A stretch of DNA of 64,000 nucleotides from Periplaneta americana (GCF_040183065.1 NC_091125.1:130162621-130226620); one strand, 5' to 3'. Shown: positions 45,102 through 57,399, counted from the first letter of the stretch. Numbers and translations: made by a program. Notes: generated from the sequence alone by a model not told the origin.

Positions 45102-45483
45102 ATCTAGTCTTTCAGGTAAAGCTCCCTGTAAAGCAGATTTGAATAATTTCAAGGGAAAAATTATTCCGGGGCCGGGTATCGATCCTGGGACCTCTGGTTG
45201 AATGTACCAGCGCTCTGCCAACTGAGCTACCCGGGAACTCCACCCGACACCATCTCAACTTTTCCCTTTATATCACACAACTCGTGTGGGCTGACGAAAC
45301 GCCAGAGACCCACATCGAGTGCACACAAACTCTGTGTGACTTGGAATTGTGGTTTTCTGTTAACATACACAGTGACGTATATATTATGCAAATCTACCCA
45401 CATCGAGTGCACACAATCTCTGTGTGTCTTTGAATTATGGTTTTCTGTTAACGTTCACAGTGACGTATATATTATGCAAATCT
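45102..45483 (-). repeat. tRNA-derived SINE with duplicated leader (3836 family)
   Basis: The complement carries 'cgggtagctcagttggcaga' (A box) and 'cccaggatcgatacccgg' (B box). The leader unit of 88 bp ('cacatcgagtgcacacaa' to 'atattatgcaaatct') occurs twice in tandem, 45308-45395 and 45396-45483. In TIMM21 intron 3, upstream of exon 4. Confidence 0.82.
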
Positions 45484-45707
45484 AGTAGATTATCTATTAT
45501 TGTATGGAATTAGAGCTGTGCTGTGTGCTTGTGAGAATATGTATTATCTGCTTTGTTCTCTTGTGCAAGATTTACAAAATATACTTACAGACACAAATAG
45601 AAACGAAAGTGCTGGATATGAATCTTACATCAAGCACTGGTATTCATTATTCATCAGAATATTATACGGAGAAAGATGTTTATTTAATTATCTCTCTTTC
45701 TTTTCAG

Positions 45708-45845
45708 AATGATGTAGGAGATTTCGATTACAGATACTTGTTTGTCCAACTGGATGACTATCCTAGAAACACGATCATAATTGAAGATAACAGATACGAC
45801 AAACAAATGAATTTTGATAAGCCATTTGAAAACATTGCGGTCTGA
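45708..45845 (+). CDS. TIMM21: TIMM21, coding exon 4 (last)
   Basis: Acceptor tctttcttttcAG (45706-45707), phase 0. Encodes NDVGDFDYRYLFVQLDDYPR and NTIIIEDNR, matching the C-terminal signature of Tim21 (YDFRYIFVE..SYPRRTIIIEDNR in human). It extends 17 residues beyond the family's usual end. Stop TGA at 45843-45845. Confidence 0.96.
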   Translation, partial: NDVGDFDYRYLFVQLDDYPRNTIIIEDNRYDKQMNFDKPFENIAV

Positions 45846-45849
45846 TAAT

Positions 45850-46910
45850 TGCATCCTTGCAGAATGTTTTTTGTAGAACTATTTTGTTAATGCTTTTGTT
45901 ATGAACTATGTGTTAAGAAGTACAGAAGTTTTTCTTCCTGGTATAAATGGTGGGATAAGTTTTATCTGCCTCATATTCCCAAGGGAATCTAGTTAAAAAG
46001 CTCAATTGCGCTTATGGTTAAACTGAAATGATAAAGTAGATTCATTGAGTTTATGAAAAAGTAACTGAATTTCTCACATATCTGCGAAAGAACTAGATAC
46101 CTTTTTATGTAGTTAATCGATTTAGTAAATCGGTGTACAAGAAGATTATTGTAAGTAACATTGAGTTATTAAAGGAAGGAATGGAAAAATATGTGTAACA
46201 CTCCAAACAAGTCCCTGTCATACCAAGAAAATGAGCTTTGACAGTTTTCAGATTGACCATATGCCATCATTGCATGGTAAACATGTACTTAAAGTTGACA
46301 TTTCCAGTCTGCAATATACCTATTGTGTGAAGTGATTAAAAAATTGACTAAGACTACGGTACTGAATGCCCAAATGTTGTTAGTCAAGAAACCTTCTATG
46401 GGAAATATTGGAATGCAGAGTGAGAACGAAATTTTCCAATTGTCTTGATGAGACAAATGCATATTTAATGTGCACAGCAGCATAAATAGGCCCAGCCACC
46501 GGCGTAGCCAAATTGTTTCTCTCGTGAGCCCCTCTTAAAAATGTGGTTGTCATGATACCTCTTATAACAGTGGTTGAATACGCCACTGTGTTAAGATGTA
46601 TATTATCTTACTTTTGTTTTTCATCTTTTTTGATGGATAAAATTGAGGCATTGCAATATTTTCTGGGGTTGAATTAAACTTGTCCCACTTTATACTCCTA
46701 AATAAGACCTGGATTTATATGCACTATAAGATGAACATGATGGGTAGACATAGTGTACATTACAATTGAGGAAGAGTGATTTACAATGTTACGAAGTTTA
46801 AATCTTCCAGTCTAGTGGACACCTATTAAACTGCGCACTGAAAGCATTACACATGCAAGTTACCATCACAGTGGTTATCAAGGGACCCTCTGCTTAAATT
46901 TGTTTTGTCT
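45850..46910. other. TIMM21 3' flank, no element assigned
   Basis: Holds the 3' UTR of TIMM21 without an obvious AATAAA close to the stop. A possible small remnant with 'ggcgtagcc' and 'tacgccactg' lies near 46500-46590 but has no target duplication. Confidence 0.4.
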
Positions 46911-46917
46911 TATTTAA

Positions 46918-47668
46918 GGACACCTGGTAGAGTTCGCAGGGAAATTTTATGTTGAAAAGAAGGTTAGTTTTCTCTAGAACTACATTACGGTACTTAGGAT
47001 AACAATTTTTTCATTGACCATTATGGAATGTTTTCCGAGTCCCTTGCTGTCAAAGATTTCTAGCTAGTATTTAAAAAAAATGTCCATTTTTTTTTTTTTT
47101 GCCATTTCCCGAAAGTTTGATTTCTTTAAATTTCAGATACACTTTTCTAAAAAACTATTCAATTTAGAAGTCTGAAATTTTTTGTGGGTATACAGACCGT
47201 TTAACTACAAACAATAGCTGAAAGATTTTGATACAAAAGTACATCATTCCCAAGGAAAACAAAATTCTAAATATAAAAAATTACAACAAACACTTTTTCT
47301 GAAATATGAATTAAACACAAATTATACCCTGAAGTGTCCTAATCGTTAACTGGCTATATCAAGACACTTATCAAAAGGATTAATATAAAAATTTGTTAAG
47401 TTCTGATATATATAGTTTCAGAGAAAAGTGTGCCTACATTGGAGATATATATATATATATATTTTAAGTTGTTGCACAGATTAACAGAATTGTACAACTA
47501 AAGAAATTAATACTAGCTAGAAATTTTTTATAGCAGTGAACTCAGAAAACATTTCATAATGGACAGTGAAAAAATTGTTATTCTATGTAATATAGTTCTA
47601 GAGAAAACTAACTTTCTTTTCAACAGTGATTAAACATAAAATTACTCTGCGAACACTACCAGGTGTCC
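46918..47668. mobile_element. TTAA-type long-inverted-repeat element
   Basis: The ends GGACACCTGGTAG are inverted, with arms of about 160-190 bp ('gttagttttctctagaacta', 'ataacaattttttca', 'aatttctagctagtatt'). The flanks are TTAA (46914-46917) and ATAA (47669-47672), one mismatch. Same architecture as 30219-31100 but a different sequence family. No frame. Confidence 0.72.
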
Positions 47669-48259
47669 ATAAGGGCTTCTGTGATTGGATATACTAGACA
47701 TTGCTTTTCACGCCTAAGTACCCAAAAATATCTGATATCAGACGCGTTTGGGGGCATGGTTAAATATATACTATGAAGTAGCAATACTACTTTACAGTGC
47801 ACATAAATCCTGACCGTACTCGTAAAACACGTTGGTTATAACATGGCCCTTCAGAAGTAATTTTGTTCTGCAATTTACTAATTAACAAAGACTGAATCAC
47901 AGATGTGCCACAATGCATTAATCATTTTGTAAGAAACAGGATTTCAATAGACTGGGGTTTCATGGGTAGCAACTAACAGGATTGTTGTAATATATTATGA
48001 GTATAGGATCGATGTAGACTGCTTAGTTGCAGAAATTGTCAGAGTGTGGGAATTTTATTCAAAGTTATATTCAGTAGTGGCAGTCTATTCTGAACTTCAT
48101 AGCTGTTCTCTGGGGTACAATTCGGACTGCCTGGTTAGCTCAGGTGACATAGTTTTTGACTAGAGTCTTAAATTGCATAAATATTTTTTTCTCAATATTA
48201 TAATTTATTTATGGTCCAACAGCCAACTTCGAAACCACTTGATATTAAAGCTATTTTCT

Positions 48260-48560
48260 CACAAGCAAAGGGTTTTGACAAGAGAACGCTTACAACTGGC
48301 GTTTAAGGAACCCAGAGGTTCATTGCTGCCCTCACATAAGCCTGCTATCAGTCCCTTTTCTGAGCAACATTAATCCAGTCCCTAGCATTATATCCCACCT
48401 CCCTCAAATCCATTTTAATGTCCTTCCATCTATGTCTCGGCCTCTTCCTCTCTCAGGTCTTCCAACTAACACTCTATATGCATTTCTGGATTCACCCATA
48501 TGTGCTATATGCCTGGGCATCTCAAACGTCTTTTCCTCTCCATTATACAAAAAAATTTGT
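48260..48560 (-). mobile_element. RTE-like LINE, 3' end fragment
   Basis: The complement of the LINE 3' end at 60000-60215: 'aaatccattttaatgtcctt', 'catctatgtctcggcctctt' and 'ttaatccagtccctagcatt'. The tandem tail is degraded. Confidence 0.78.
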
Positions 48561-48569
48561 AATGGTACC

Positions 48570-49530
48570 GCATGCATCAAAGAATAGACTAATGACTTTT
48601 AATTTGTTTAAGGTTATATTTTCTAAGAGTAATTTATTTCTTTTCTTAATCTACCTCAGGTGGTTGTCTAGTAGAGACTTCGATTCTAATTGTAGAATCA
48701 ATTATTTCAGGAAATTATTTATTTCTGTTGATATTCACCTCAGAGACGGAACATTTCATACACCTCCAGGTCTTTACCACTCGTCAGAGTACTTCGGATT
48801 ATTGTGGTGTTTCATTCTTAGGGATTCTTCCTGAGTACAGTTCCCTAATACATGAGAAAAAGTTTCACCACACCACAATGTCTGCAGTGGTTTTGTATTA
48901 GAGTTCTTCTACGTCCTTGACTCAGGTAGCAGTATCACGTATCTGACTTACCAACCTTTGAGAAGAATATTTTGAAAATTCCTGTCGAGGCTTGCAGCAA
49001 GTTGAAAAAAGTAGCCACAACTTTTTATGTTGCCCTCGTGTAATGTGTAATTCGGGACTTACAGGTTTGAATATATTTGAATGACATTTTACTGTTTCTT
49101 GCATTTGGTTTCATTGTTCGTTGGACCATAATATGTTATGATGTTTGTATATCATAAAATGTTCTTAACTGTTTAAATTAGAAAATTTTTGTAGCAATAT
49201 AAAAAAGTGTGTACTTTCATAAATTAAATTTCTTATGAACTTGAAAAACAACAGTATTTGTTAACAAATGATCGTCTACTTATATTATCTAGAATTTGAA
49301 TAATAAATTACATTTTCTCAAGATTTTGTTATATGTTTGAAGTGTTCTTTTCCTTTTACACCACAAACTAGTATATTACGCGGTATATTATATCTCATAC
49401 GTGTCTGGCTTATACATTTAACATTACAAACTTTTATAACTTTAGTTGTATCAAATTCCGATAAATTCTTTCATACTGTATATGATTAGTAGGTCTCTTG
49501 CAATTTATGCTTGCAACAATGATCACATGA
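48570..49530. other. Intergenic DNA, nothing recognised
   Basis: No motif is recognised in the frames here, including the 138-codon plus frame at 48418-48834, whose first part is antisense to the LINE fragment. Confidence 0.4.
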
Positions 49531-49539
49531 TTAGAATGT

Positions 49540-50424
49540 GCAAAGATGGTGATGTGGACACCACAACAAAAAGTTTTCTGTGTTCTTGGACTTACTGAAA
49601 CGAAATCTGTAAAGCATGTACAACTAAATTTTTGCCGTGAATTTAATCTTGAGCATCACGACTATGTTCCCTCCTATGTGAGCATTGTGAAATGAGACAC
49701 ACAGTTACGAGAAACTGGTAGTCTTTTGTCTACTTGTGGGAAGCATAGCAAATGGAATGTGTCTGTGGAAAATGTGGAAAGGATTCGTATGGCCTTCGTA
49801 AAAAGTCCGAAGAAGTCAATTCAACATGCCAGTGTAGAGCTCTGCATTCCACGGTTCACGATGTAGTTCACAAAAGATTACATCTACGGGCCTACATGAT
49901 TCAGTTACATCAGCGAATCTACCCTGATGACAAACATTTGCTGCAGATGTTTTGAATAGAATTGAAGAGGACGGTGCTTTCTTGGATAAAGTGTGCTTCT
50001 CTGATGAAGCAACTTTCCACGTGTTTGTGAAAGTTAATAGACATAATTGTCGTATGTGGGGTAGTGAAAATTCTCGTAAGGTCGAAAGAGATTCACCAAA
50101 ATTAAATGTGCGGTGTGCACTAATGAAAAAAAGGATAATAGACCGTATTTCTTCACGGAGGAAACAGAGACAGGAACAAATTATTTGAATATGTTGGAAA
50201 ATTACGCTGTGCCTCAATGGGGTTTTGTGAAGGACGAAGTGTACAGCATACAGCACTCCTGTTGAGAACTTAGATCATTTGTGACAAAAGATGTATCAAA
50301 CCATCGCCAACATCATACTGCAAATGTTGCTGAATACCTAGATGGAGGTGGAGTATAGGTAGCTTGGATATCTGCCGGGCCACTGCGGGTGCACATGTTG
50401 AAATTATTTGAATGTATCGTAAAT
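49540..50424 (+). mobile_element. Mariner-type transposase remnant
   Basis: Segments in changing frames match the insect mariner-type transposase in order: QQKVFCVLGLTETKSVKHVQ (about 49562), then SPKKSIQHASVELCIPRFT, then a 49952-50188 frame with NRIEEDGAFLDKVCFSDEAT followed by FHVFVKVNRHNCRMWGSEN. The first catalytic Asp lies in the FSDEATF motif. Frame shifts break it several times. The MITE 50425-50633 is inserted at its 3' part. Confidence 0.85.
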
Positions 50425-50633
50425 GAAGGGTTCAGAACCATAGTGGGCCAAGCACCATTTACTAAAACCATAGAAAACGAGGGTTAAAATGAAGTTATTA
50501 CCATAATTCAATGGAAACATATAGCAAGTAATATAAAGTATACACATTAAAACTAGATAATATGTCAATCTTCATTAAACTATGGTATTCACTTAACTTT
50601 AACCCTTGCTTTCTCCATTTTTCTGAACCCTTC
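50425..50633. mobile_element. MITE copy 2 (same family as 4744-5641)
   Basis: The left inverted repeat GAAGGGTTCAGAACCATAGT is complete. The right one lacks about 27 bp but ends TTCTGAACCCTTC. AAAT flanks both sides (50421-50424, 50634-50637). The interior is collinear, on the opposite strand, with the 4744 copy and carries the empty site for the mariner in that copy. Confidence 0.85.
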
Positions 50634-50760
50634 AAATGGTATGACTTTCTCTATCAAGACAATATCAGTTTTTTCATTAAGTATGGCTTACTTACTCTCT
50701 TAAAATGTTAAACCTATAGGCCGGACATGGTGTATATTATTTAAATCTATTTATTGTAAA

Positions 50761-51716
50761 CTAACCGTACCCGTGCGCTCCGCTGTACCTGTTAGAAATA
50801 AATATAAAGTAATTACATAATTAAAATAGGACGTTTGATCCAGGGAACATTCGTGGTTGATACAAGGATAAATCGTTTAATATGTTACTTAATTTAAATT
50901 GTATTTAAATATTTAAAATGCTGTCATTTTGGTCCAGAGAGCAATCATGTTTCTTAATTGTTATTACATGCAATCATAGTTTAATGAAGATTGACATATC
51001 ATTTAGTTTTAATGTGTATACCTTATGTTACTTGCTATATGTTTCAGAAGTTACTGTAATAACATTGTAGAATTATGTCCATCTAGAGAAACTACACTTT
51101 CCAATGGTGAAATAATAATTAAACACTTAATTAGCTTCCGATATTACTTCATACAAACACAAAAACATTCTCTGTAGGCTATGTTTAATAGCTTTCGATT
51201 GTTGTTGTCCAAGGCCTTTATAGACAAAGTCATTTGTTTTTATTTCAGTACAGTGCCTTAGATGGCGTTGTTATTGTAATTTTAAAACTCATTTATCTCA
51301 TTAAATATCAGTCCTATCAACATTTTTCAAAGAATAAAACTTATCGGAAATAATTTTAAAGAAACTTTTGTTATGTAACATTTTTCACAAAAATCAAAAT
51401 TAAGCGAGATATTTCGATTTATTTAATTAAGGCCCCCTTATAACCCCCCTTTTAAATAACGTATTTTGAATGCCATATAGCCTAAAATCTAAGTTACAAC
51501 GAACTTAATTTATATTCCAATTTTCATATAAATCGGTTCAGCCATTATCGCATGAAAAGGTAACAAACATCCAGACAGACAGACAGGCATACAAACAATT
51601 TCAAAAAAGCGATTTTCGGTTTCAGGGTGGTTAATTATATATGTTAGGACCAATTATTTTTGGAAAAGCTAATATTACCAGAAAAATTTCGGTTACAGAT
51701 TTATTATTAGTATAGA
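50761..51716 (-). mobile_element. Helitron-like element
   Basis: On the minus strand it begins TCTATACTAATAATAAATCT after an A (51717) and ends ..GGGTACGGTTAG before a T (50760). That fits Helitron insertion between A and T with a 5' TC and a 3' CTRR-like end (here TTAG). The interior contains 'gtctgtctgtctggatgttt', common in this class of insect repeat. No replicase/helicase frame. A piece of the MITE interior lies inside at about 50980-51050. Confidence 0.55.
50980..51050. repeat. MITE interior captured in the Helitron-like element
   Basis: 'catagtttaatgaagattga' through 'ttacttgctatatgttt' matches the interior of the MITEs at 4744-5641 and 50425-50633, without their terminal inverted repeats. 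Confidence 0.7.
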
Positions 51717-52033
51717 TTTAGACATCATACCACGTGAGTGAAATGTTAGCCATTATTTGAGATAAATTGGCATAGGCAATCTCATTGTCTGAGTGTAATT
51801 TTGCAATTAAATGAAAAATAACTCAATCAGTGCTATATGTATGACCGCACTAAAAGCTTCTCAGTAGATGGAGGCAGAAACATTTCTGCCAGGACATCAT
51901 CTGTGGATCTGATATAATAACTGGGTTGAAAGGATTCCAAAGATATCAAGCATATCTTACTCATGTAGAGAACCAATTTGAGGATTGTGATGCATGAACT
52001 TATTGGTGGTGTACTGAATCCTTAGGAACAGCA

Positions 52034-52275
52034 TGCACAAGAAGGGACTGTGATAAAACTAGAAGAGACACTAATAAGGCATCGCTCATGACGCAACTAA
52101 GCCAGAAGATAATAGGGTAGGTTGGTGAGTTCCTTTTCTCCTCTACTGCATACATCACTGACTAGTAACATATTAACACTAATCAGACTTCAGATGCATA
52201 CAAACAATTGTTCTACCTCTGACATATATCGTCAAGTGAGATGTACTGCCTGATAATAGATAGCCAGAACCTCAG
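52034..52275 (-). repeat. Dispersed repeat (32764 family)
   Basis: The complement reads 'gaagaacaattgtttgtatg'-type sequence, then 'gcatctgaagtctgatt' and 'ccaacctaccctattatctt', collinear with 32764-33010. Confidence 0.68.
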
Positions 52276-52279
52276 AGGT

Positions 52280-53365
52280 AGAGCCATGTGCAAACGCCAA
52301 TTGTGAACACTTATTCTCGTCATATAATAGTGTTTTGTCTGATAAACGCCATCGTTTGTCAACAGAAAATATCAGTCTTTCTTTCTGATAAGTATTTTGA
52401 AAACTAGGGTATTTTTTTGTGCTTTGAAGCCATGTATTTTGAAAATTCCGAAAAGTTAAATTTAAAAATACCAATTTTTCCGTTTGAAAATGTCACTTTC
52501 TGCAATTCGAAACTCGACGAAAAATTTCAGTGAGCCTGGTTTTCTCGGTATATTGAAAGTATAAAAATACTCGTAAAACGCAGTACACGATTTAAAATAA
52601 TTGTCTCAAACGACTTGTTTGGTACTGAGCTGAAATTTATACAGAATGGACATTTTTGTTTGTTATTTTCTGCATAAAGAAAGATAGATAATTAACTCTA
52701 GTCTCTTTTTAAGAAAATCACATAAAACAAAAATCCAGAATTTCTGTTCCTTGTAAGAAAATTTATATGTAAAGGGATGTAGGGAGTGTTTAAAGCCAGT
52801 AAAATGTTATTTAAGTACTTTTTTAATACACAAGATTGAGGAGGGTAAAAAAAGTTTCACATACATGCTTGTTCAGAAAAAATAAAAAGGATTTATTAGA
52901 CAAAAATTATATTTATATATTTCCATTTTCATGAACAGTCTCTTTAAATCAATATAAAATACTTGAAATGCCTGGTTTAAATTTTGAACAACATAATGAG
53001 CCATTTTTTTCTGTGCACTCTCTATGTTTAATATAAATAATACATATATATTAACTCAACTTACAATAAAGTGCACTTTGGTTAATACGTTGTGTGGCAC
53101 AGTCAGTGGTGAAAATGAACTTCAGACTTCAAATGCCCATTTTCTAATACTGGAAAGCTCGTTGTTTTTCTTCCTTCACAAATGAACTTAATCCAGTGAT
53201 GCAAGGTTCACTGTTGTAGCCTACATCTTATGGACTGAAAGAAGAATATATTCAAGGCATGTTGAAAGCATATCCTTTCCTATTGCCTTTGTTTGAACCA
53301 ATATTAACTTCACGGCTCTTTCTTCAAGAGATTCTTAGACCATTTTTTCCCATGAAATTTGGCAG
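52280..53365. other. TMEM231 3' UTR and flank
   Basis: AT-rich. A minus-strand AATAAA lies at 52892-52897, about 470 bases past the TMEM231 stop, and could be its polyadenylation signal. No repeat is assigned. Confidence 0.4.
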
Positions 53366-53634
53366 TCAGTATATTTTATTTTTCCATGGTATTCGTTTTA
53401 TGTTTGTTACAAGCTGATTTCTAAACACGTAAGACTTAAGCTTCCTGAATACCCATACGAAGATGATCAATATCGAAATGTATTGCATCCACGCCCACTT
53501 TATGATGTGCCAGAAACCTGGCTTGTACAGAATTGTTTCTTCAGGATAGTGGATTGTAGCAGATATGTAGAATGGCTCGCCAACTGGTCGGCCTGGTGTC
53601 CATAGTGGATATATGTTCTTCAAAATTGTAGAAA
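53366..53634 (-). CDS. TMEM231: TMEM231, coding exon 5 (last)
   Basis: Acceptor tttttcAG (53635-53636). Encodes residues 220-308: VSTILKNIYPLWTPGRPVGE, then the conserved YPEETILYKPGFWHIIKWAW, then the second membrane segment (about 262-283, MQYISILIIFVWVFRKLK) and VFRNQLVT. It parallels human [36 protein letters not shown] and VFQNQVVT. TMEM231 belongs to the MKS/B9 module at the ciliary transition zone and limits membrane-protein entry into cilia; in insects ciliated cells are mainly sensory neurons and sperm. Total 308 residues, human about 316. Confidence 0.95.
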
Positions 53635-53809
53635 CTGAAAAAAGAAAGATACATATAGTCGAACGTCGCTACAACAATTTTCTGGGGATTGGGAAAATAG
53701 TATCTTTAAGAAAAATGTTGGTTACTATAGGCCTAGACCTGCAACGGTATTACTGTGATTATGGTAATAAGAAGTCATAGTCATTTTAGATTAGTCCAGT
53801 GCATTTGAA

Positions 53810-55190
53810 GTAAAAAAGAAAATATGCCTCTGAAAAATCTCGTAAAAGATTCTCCCTTCTAAAAAGACTAGCAGGAAAGAAATGTGGTTGCTCTAGGAAT
53901 ACTTTGAACACTACATACAAAATGTTTATAGAGACAGTGCTGACATACTACGGAGAAATTTTAATTACTTCACCTTTAATAAACGAAACAGAATATGTTC
54001 AAAACCAAGCTCTCAGGCTCATTACTGGTGGAATCAAAACAACTCCAATAGATTCTATGAGATTCCTCACTAATATTAACAGAAGAAAAAGCACTGATTC
54101 AATATGAAAAACTTATCAGATTACCAGGAAACAATTGGCATTCATACAGTCCTCTCTGTAGATTGAAAACTCAAAAAAGTTTCATATCCATGGTTCAAGA
54201 ATTAAAATGGAAAATCAATATCCCGAATTTAAAAGAAAACTTACAAATTAAACCAAACCCTTTAATTCTATTAAATATAGAAAATAATATAAATTTAACA
54301 GAAGAAATACTGAAATCAGAAGTAAACACTGAAATAATGAAACAATTGTCTTTAGAGACAAAACTGGCTTCATTTATACACCGACGGATCCTTGATCTCC
54401 AGAGAACAAGGTGCCAGTGCAGGTGTTACGTGCTGTCTCTTCTCACTTTATAGATCTCTTGGGTATGGAACAACAAGTTTTGATGGAGAAATCATTGCAA
54501 TAAGTGAAAGTCTCAGGAATCTTCTATGCCACATCAATAAATTTAAGAATGCAGTTATATTGTCAGACTCCAAAGCAGCTATTCTATCAATCATCTCTAA
54601 ACACACACCTTCATCTCAAACAGCAGAAATAACTAAAATGCTCTCTCAATTATTATCACTCAATAAAAGAATAGTATTCCAATGGATACCATCCCATTGT
54701 GGAATCCTGGGAAACGAGAATGCAGATGCATTAGCAAAGAAGGGCAGCACTGCTACTTACAGACCTGTTACTAAATCTACATATTACTCTGTGAAAAGAT
54801 TTATTACATCTACATACTTAGACTTCAACAAAAAAAATTTGATAACACAATCTCAAGGGAGAAAATGAAACTCTCTGCATCATAATCCACAGTTAATTCC
54901 CGATTTACCACGAAAATCGTCTGTAGCTGCATTTAGATTGGCAACAGGCCATGATTGTTTGGCCAAACACCTGCATAGAATTGGAATATATCAGTTCCCC
55001 TAACTGCCCATTGTGCAAGTCAAACCAAGAAATGGATTCGGAACACCTCAAAATCTGTGCTTCAGTGGCTGACCATGATAATATCTTTGAAAAATATTGG
55101 AGTGCAAGAGGTCAAATGACTTTATTGTCAAACGCCTGACATTAGAAAACAACAACAACATTAAGTTTATTAATATGAAAATGATCGAAA
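53810..55190 (+). mobile_element. RNase H-bearing LINE, 3' portion, in TMEM231 intron 4
   Basis: In order: the end of a reverse transcriptase (MFIETVLTYYGEILITSPLI, about 53918), a linker, RNase H at about 54440-54760 (SDSKAAIL and QWIPSHCGILGNENADALAK with the usual Asp and His) and a CPLCKSNQEMDSEHLKIC knuckle (about 55006-55060), then a (CAA)n tail at about 55148. Typical of I-group non-LTR elements. At least two frame changes; 5'-truncated. Related copies: 4375-5760 and 42914-43397. Confidence 0.9.
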
Positions 55191-55197
55191 ATAAGTA

Positions 55198-55769
55198 CAG
55201 TCAAATCTTTCTGTAGCGATATTTAGGGGAACAAAGAGGATTTTAAAAGTAAGAGTTAAATTGGTAGGAGGCTTTCTATTCAGCTTACTTGGTGTTTATA
55301 TTATGGTATAAAGTGTTAACATTATCAATGAAACCCTCTTAATGTGCTGTCCATTGCACTGTCCTACATTTTTTGAAAGAAATCACTTATATCAGTTTGT
55401 TTCAGTGCTCTCTTCATGGAAATTGACACATACTATTATTAAATTCAAAGACACTAAATATGCAGTAGTCAGTTAAGCTGAGATTTCCATCAAGTAAGAT
55501 CACGTACCTTACTGTATCGCTTAGCGACGAACATTTCATTTGACCAGGCTTTATTGTAATAGAGAGAAAATATACTACACTGGGGACCATTATTGTTCAA
55601 TAGAGATATATTGCAATAGAGGATATCGTTATATTGGGAGAATTTCTACATTGAAGGAATACATTTTATGCCGGGAACTATATTTTCAATCGCAATAGAG
55701 AGGTTTATTGTTACAACGTTAATGCATTATGCATTTCCCAAAGCACTTCGAGATATCTAAGTTCGACTG
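55198..55769. mobile_element. Tigger-like TA-flanked remnant
   Basis: The left end CAGTCAAATCTTTCTGTAGC and the complement of the right end CAGTCGAACTTAGATATCTC share only the outer bases. TA flanks both (55196-55197, 55770-55771). The interior has 'agagatatattgcaatagag', as in Tigger-type ends. Weakly supported. Confidence 0.5.
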
Positions 55770-55921
55770 TACTATTACTACTACAAAGAGAACAAAGAAT
55801 ATTTTGATTAAAGATAAAGTGAATGATTTGGAACAAGTAACAGTCTAAACCAAGAAGAAGGAAATGGAGGGAAAGAAGAGGATGAAGAGAAGAAAGAAAT
55901 TATCTGCGTGTTTCACGTTAC

Positions 55922-56147
55922 CATTTCTCTTGGCATATTCCTTGAGCAATGAGTGCAGACTAAATGATTCAGGAAAGGTGATATCCATGTTGAATACTGT
56001 CTTGTTGAAGCGCACATCTCTCCCTCGACTGCGAAGGGGTTGTTTCTGTGTCAGTTTCAAGTCAGCTACCACATCAAAACGTCCACCTGGCAGACTCGAA
56101 CTGTGCTGGATTACACCTAGTGACTCCATTTGAAACATATTCATTTT
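55922..56147 (-). CDS. TMEM231: TMEM231, coding exon 4
   Basis: Acceptor ttttgttgtAG (56148-56149), donor AGAAATG/GTAACG (GT at 55920-55921), phase 0 in and 1 out. Encodes KMNMFQMESLGVIQHSSSLP, then GGRFDVVADLKLTQKQPLRS, then MDITFPESFSLHSLLKEYAK, matching human [30 protein letters not shown] and the following DLTHIVAAYQERN. Confidence 0.94.
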
Positions 56148-56345
56148 CTACAACAAAAACAAAAGCACAAATTCCAATTTGCTGATTCTATACATATACA
56201 TAATTACTATAATCTCCAGGCCTTATACCTTCAACAATGAAAATCTGCTATAGGTATTACAGAACTCAATTAAACAGGAACCTGCAACTGGTAGACCAAC
56301 AATCAAAGAAAACGCTGAAAATTATGTTCGGATTAATTTGCACAC

Positions 56346-56755
56346 TATAGTCCCATCACTCTAATTTCCGGCAGCCAATCGCGTTGCAGGTCGGCTACAT
56401 TTAAACGTGTGCGTCTTGTGATTCGCTGATTCATTTCTTAAGGCTCGATAAATACTTAATATAATCGCCAGCCATTTTAGTTCTTTTTTTGGCGTTCGCA
56501 GAAAGCACACGAAGATGTTATTTGCCGCTCAATTATTTGCTGAATTACATTGCGTTTGATTTATTATCATAGGAGCTACGACATGATAATGTTTAACGGT
56601 GTGGCAAATAGATTCCTCGTATGGTAGCTCCGCAACGTAAGAACAAAAATGGCGAACGATACTACCTACCTAGACTTTACAGAGCCTTCACTTTCTAAGA
56701 CATAAGCAAAGAGGCGGAGTCAAGCTGGAAATAACAGCGTCGGGACTATAGTATA
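56346..56755. mobile_element. MITE in TMEM231 intron 3
   Basis: The left end ACTATAGTCCCATCACTCTA and the complement of the right end ACTATAGTCCCGACGCTGTT are inverted, followed by a shared ATTTCC. About 410 bp, no frame. A related end piece lies near 63816-63895. Confidence 0.65.
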
Positions 56756-56825
56756 CATACAAACCAGAATTACATATAAATGGGCTATGTATCACCCAGG
56801 TTATTCTTTCTTTTCTTCTTCTTTT

Positions 56826-57055
56826 TTTTTTTAGTAGGTTATTTTACGACACTTTATCAACAGCTCAGGTTATTTAGTGTCTGAAAGAAATGAAGGTGAT
56901 AATGCCAGTGAAATGAGTCCGGGGTCCAGCACCGAAAGTTACCCAGCATTTGCTCATAATGGGTTGAGGGAAAACCCCGGAAAAAAACCTCAACCAGGTA
57001 ACTTGCCCCGACCGGGAATCGAATCCGGGCCACCTGGTTTCGCAGCCAGACGCGC
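56826..57055 (-). repeat. tRNA-derived SINE (19081 family)
   Basis: Complement of the complete SINE: T-run, 'gaaggtgataatgccagtga', 'ggttgagggaaaaccccgga', 'gaccgggaatcgaatccggg' (B box) and 'gccacctggtttcgcagcca' (head). Well preserved. Confidence 0.88.
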
Positions 57056-57399
57056 TCATATTCTTTCCCTTCTTTAACTATTCTGTATAAAATTTCTATC
57101 TTGGGATGATGAGAGATGATGGTGCACAAGTTTTAATCACTAGATTGCGCATCAATATACCTGGGTTAAATCCCAAATCTCTCCGCAGTGCATATGGAGA
57201 CAAGGCATATGTCACTGTTGATACTGATTCGTTCGTTAGATAAGGATGTTAAGCCTGGAGGCCCCCTTGGTGCTATTCGACAGCAGTAGGCTACATGCCA
57301 GCACTGCATTTCCCCTTCTCCCTTCCTCATTTTCATCAAATCAATCTTCTTAATGTATCCAGCTGTTTGCTGACAACATAAAGTCCACTATAGTCCACT

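Noticed and set aside
46499-46590. Possible short hAT-like remnant with 'cggcgtagcc' and 'tacgccactg'
   Set aside because: The ends are only loosely inverted and no 8-bp duplication is present.
48418-48834. A 138-codon plus frame
   Set aside because: Its first part is antisense to an RTE-like LINE 3' end, and the remainder has no motif.
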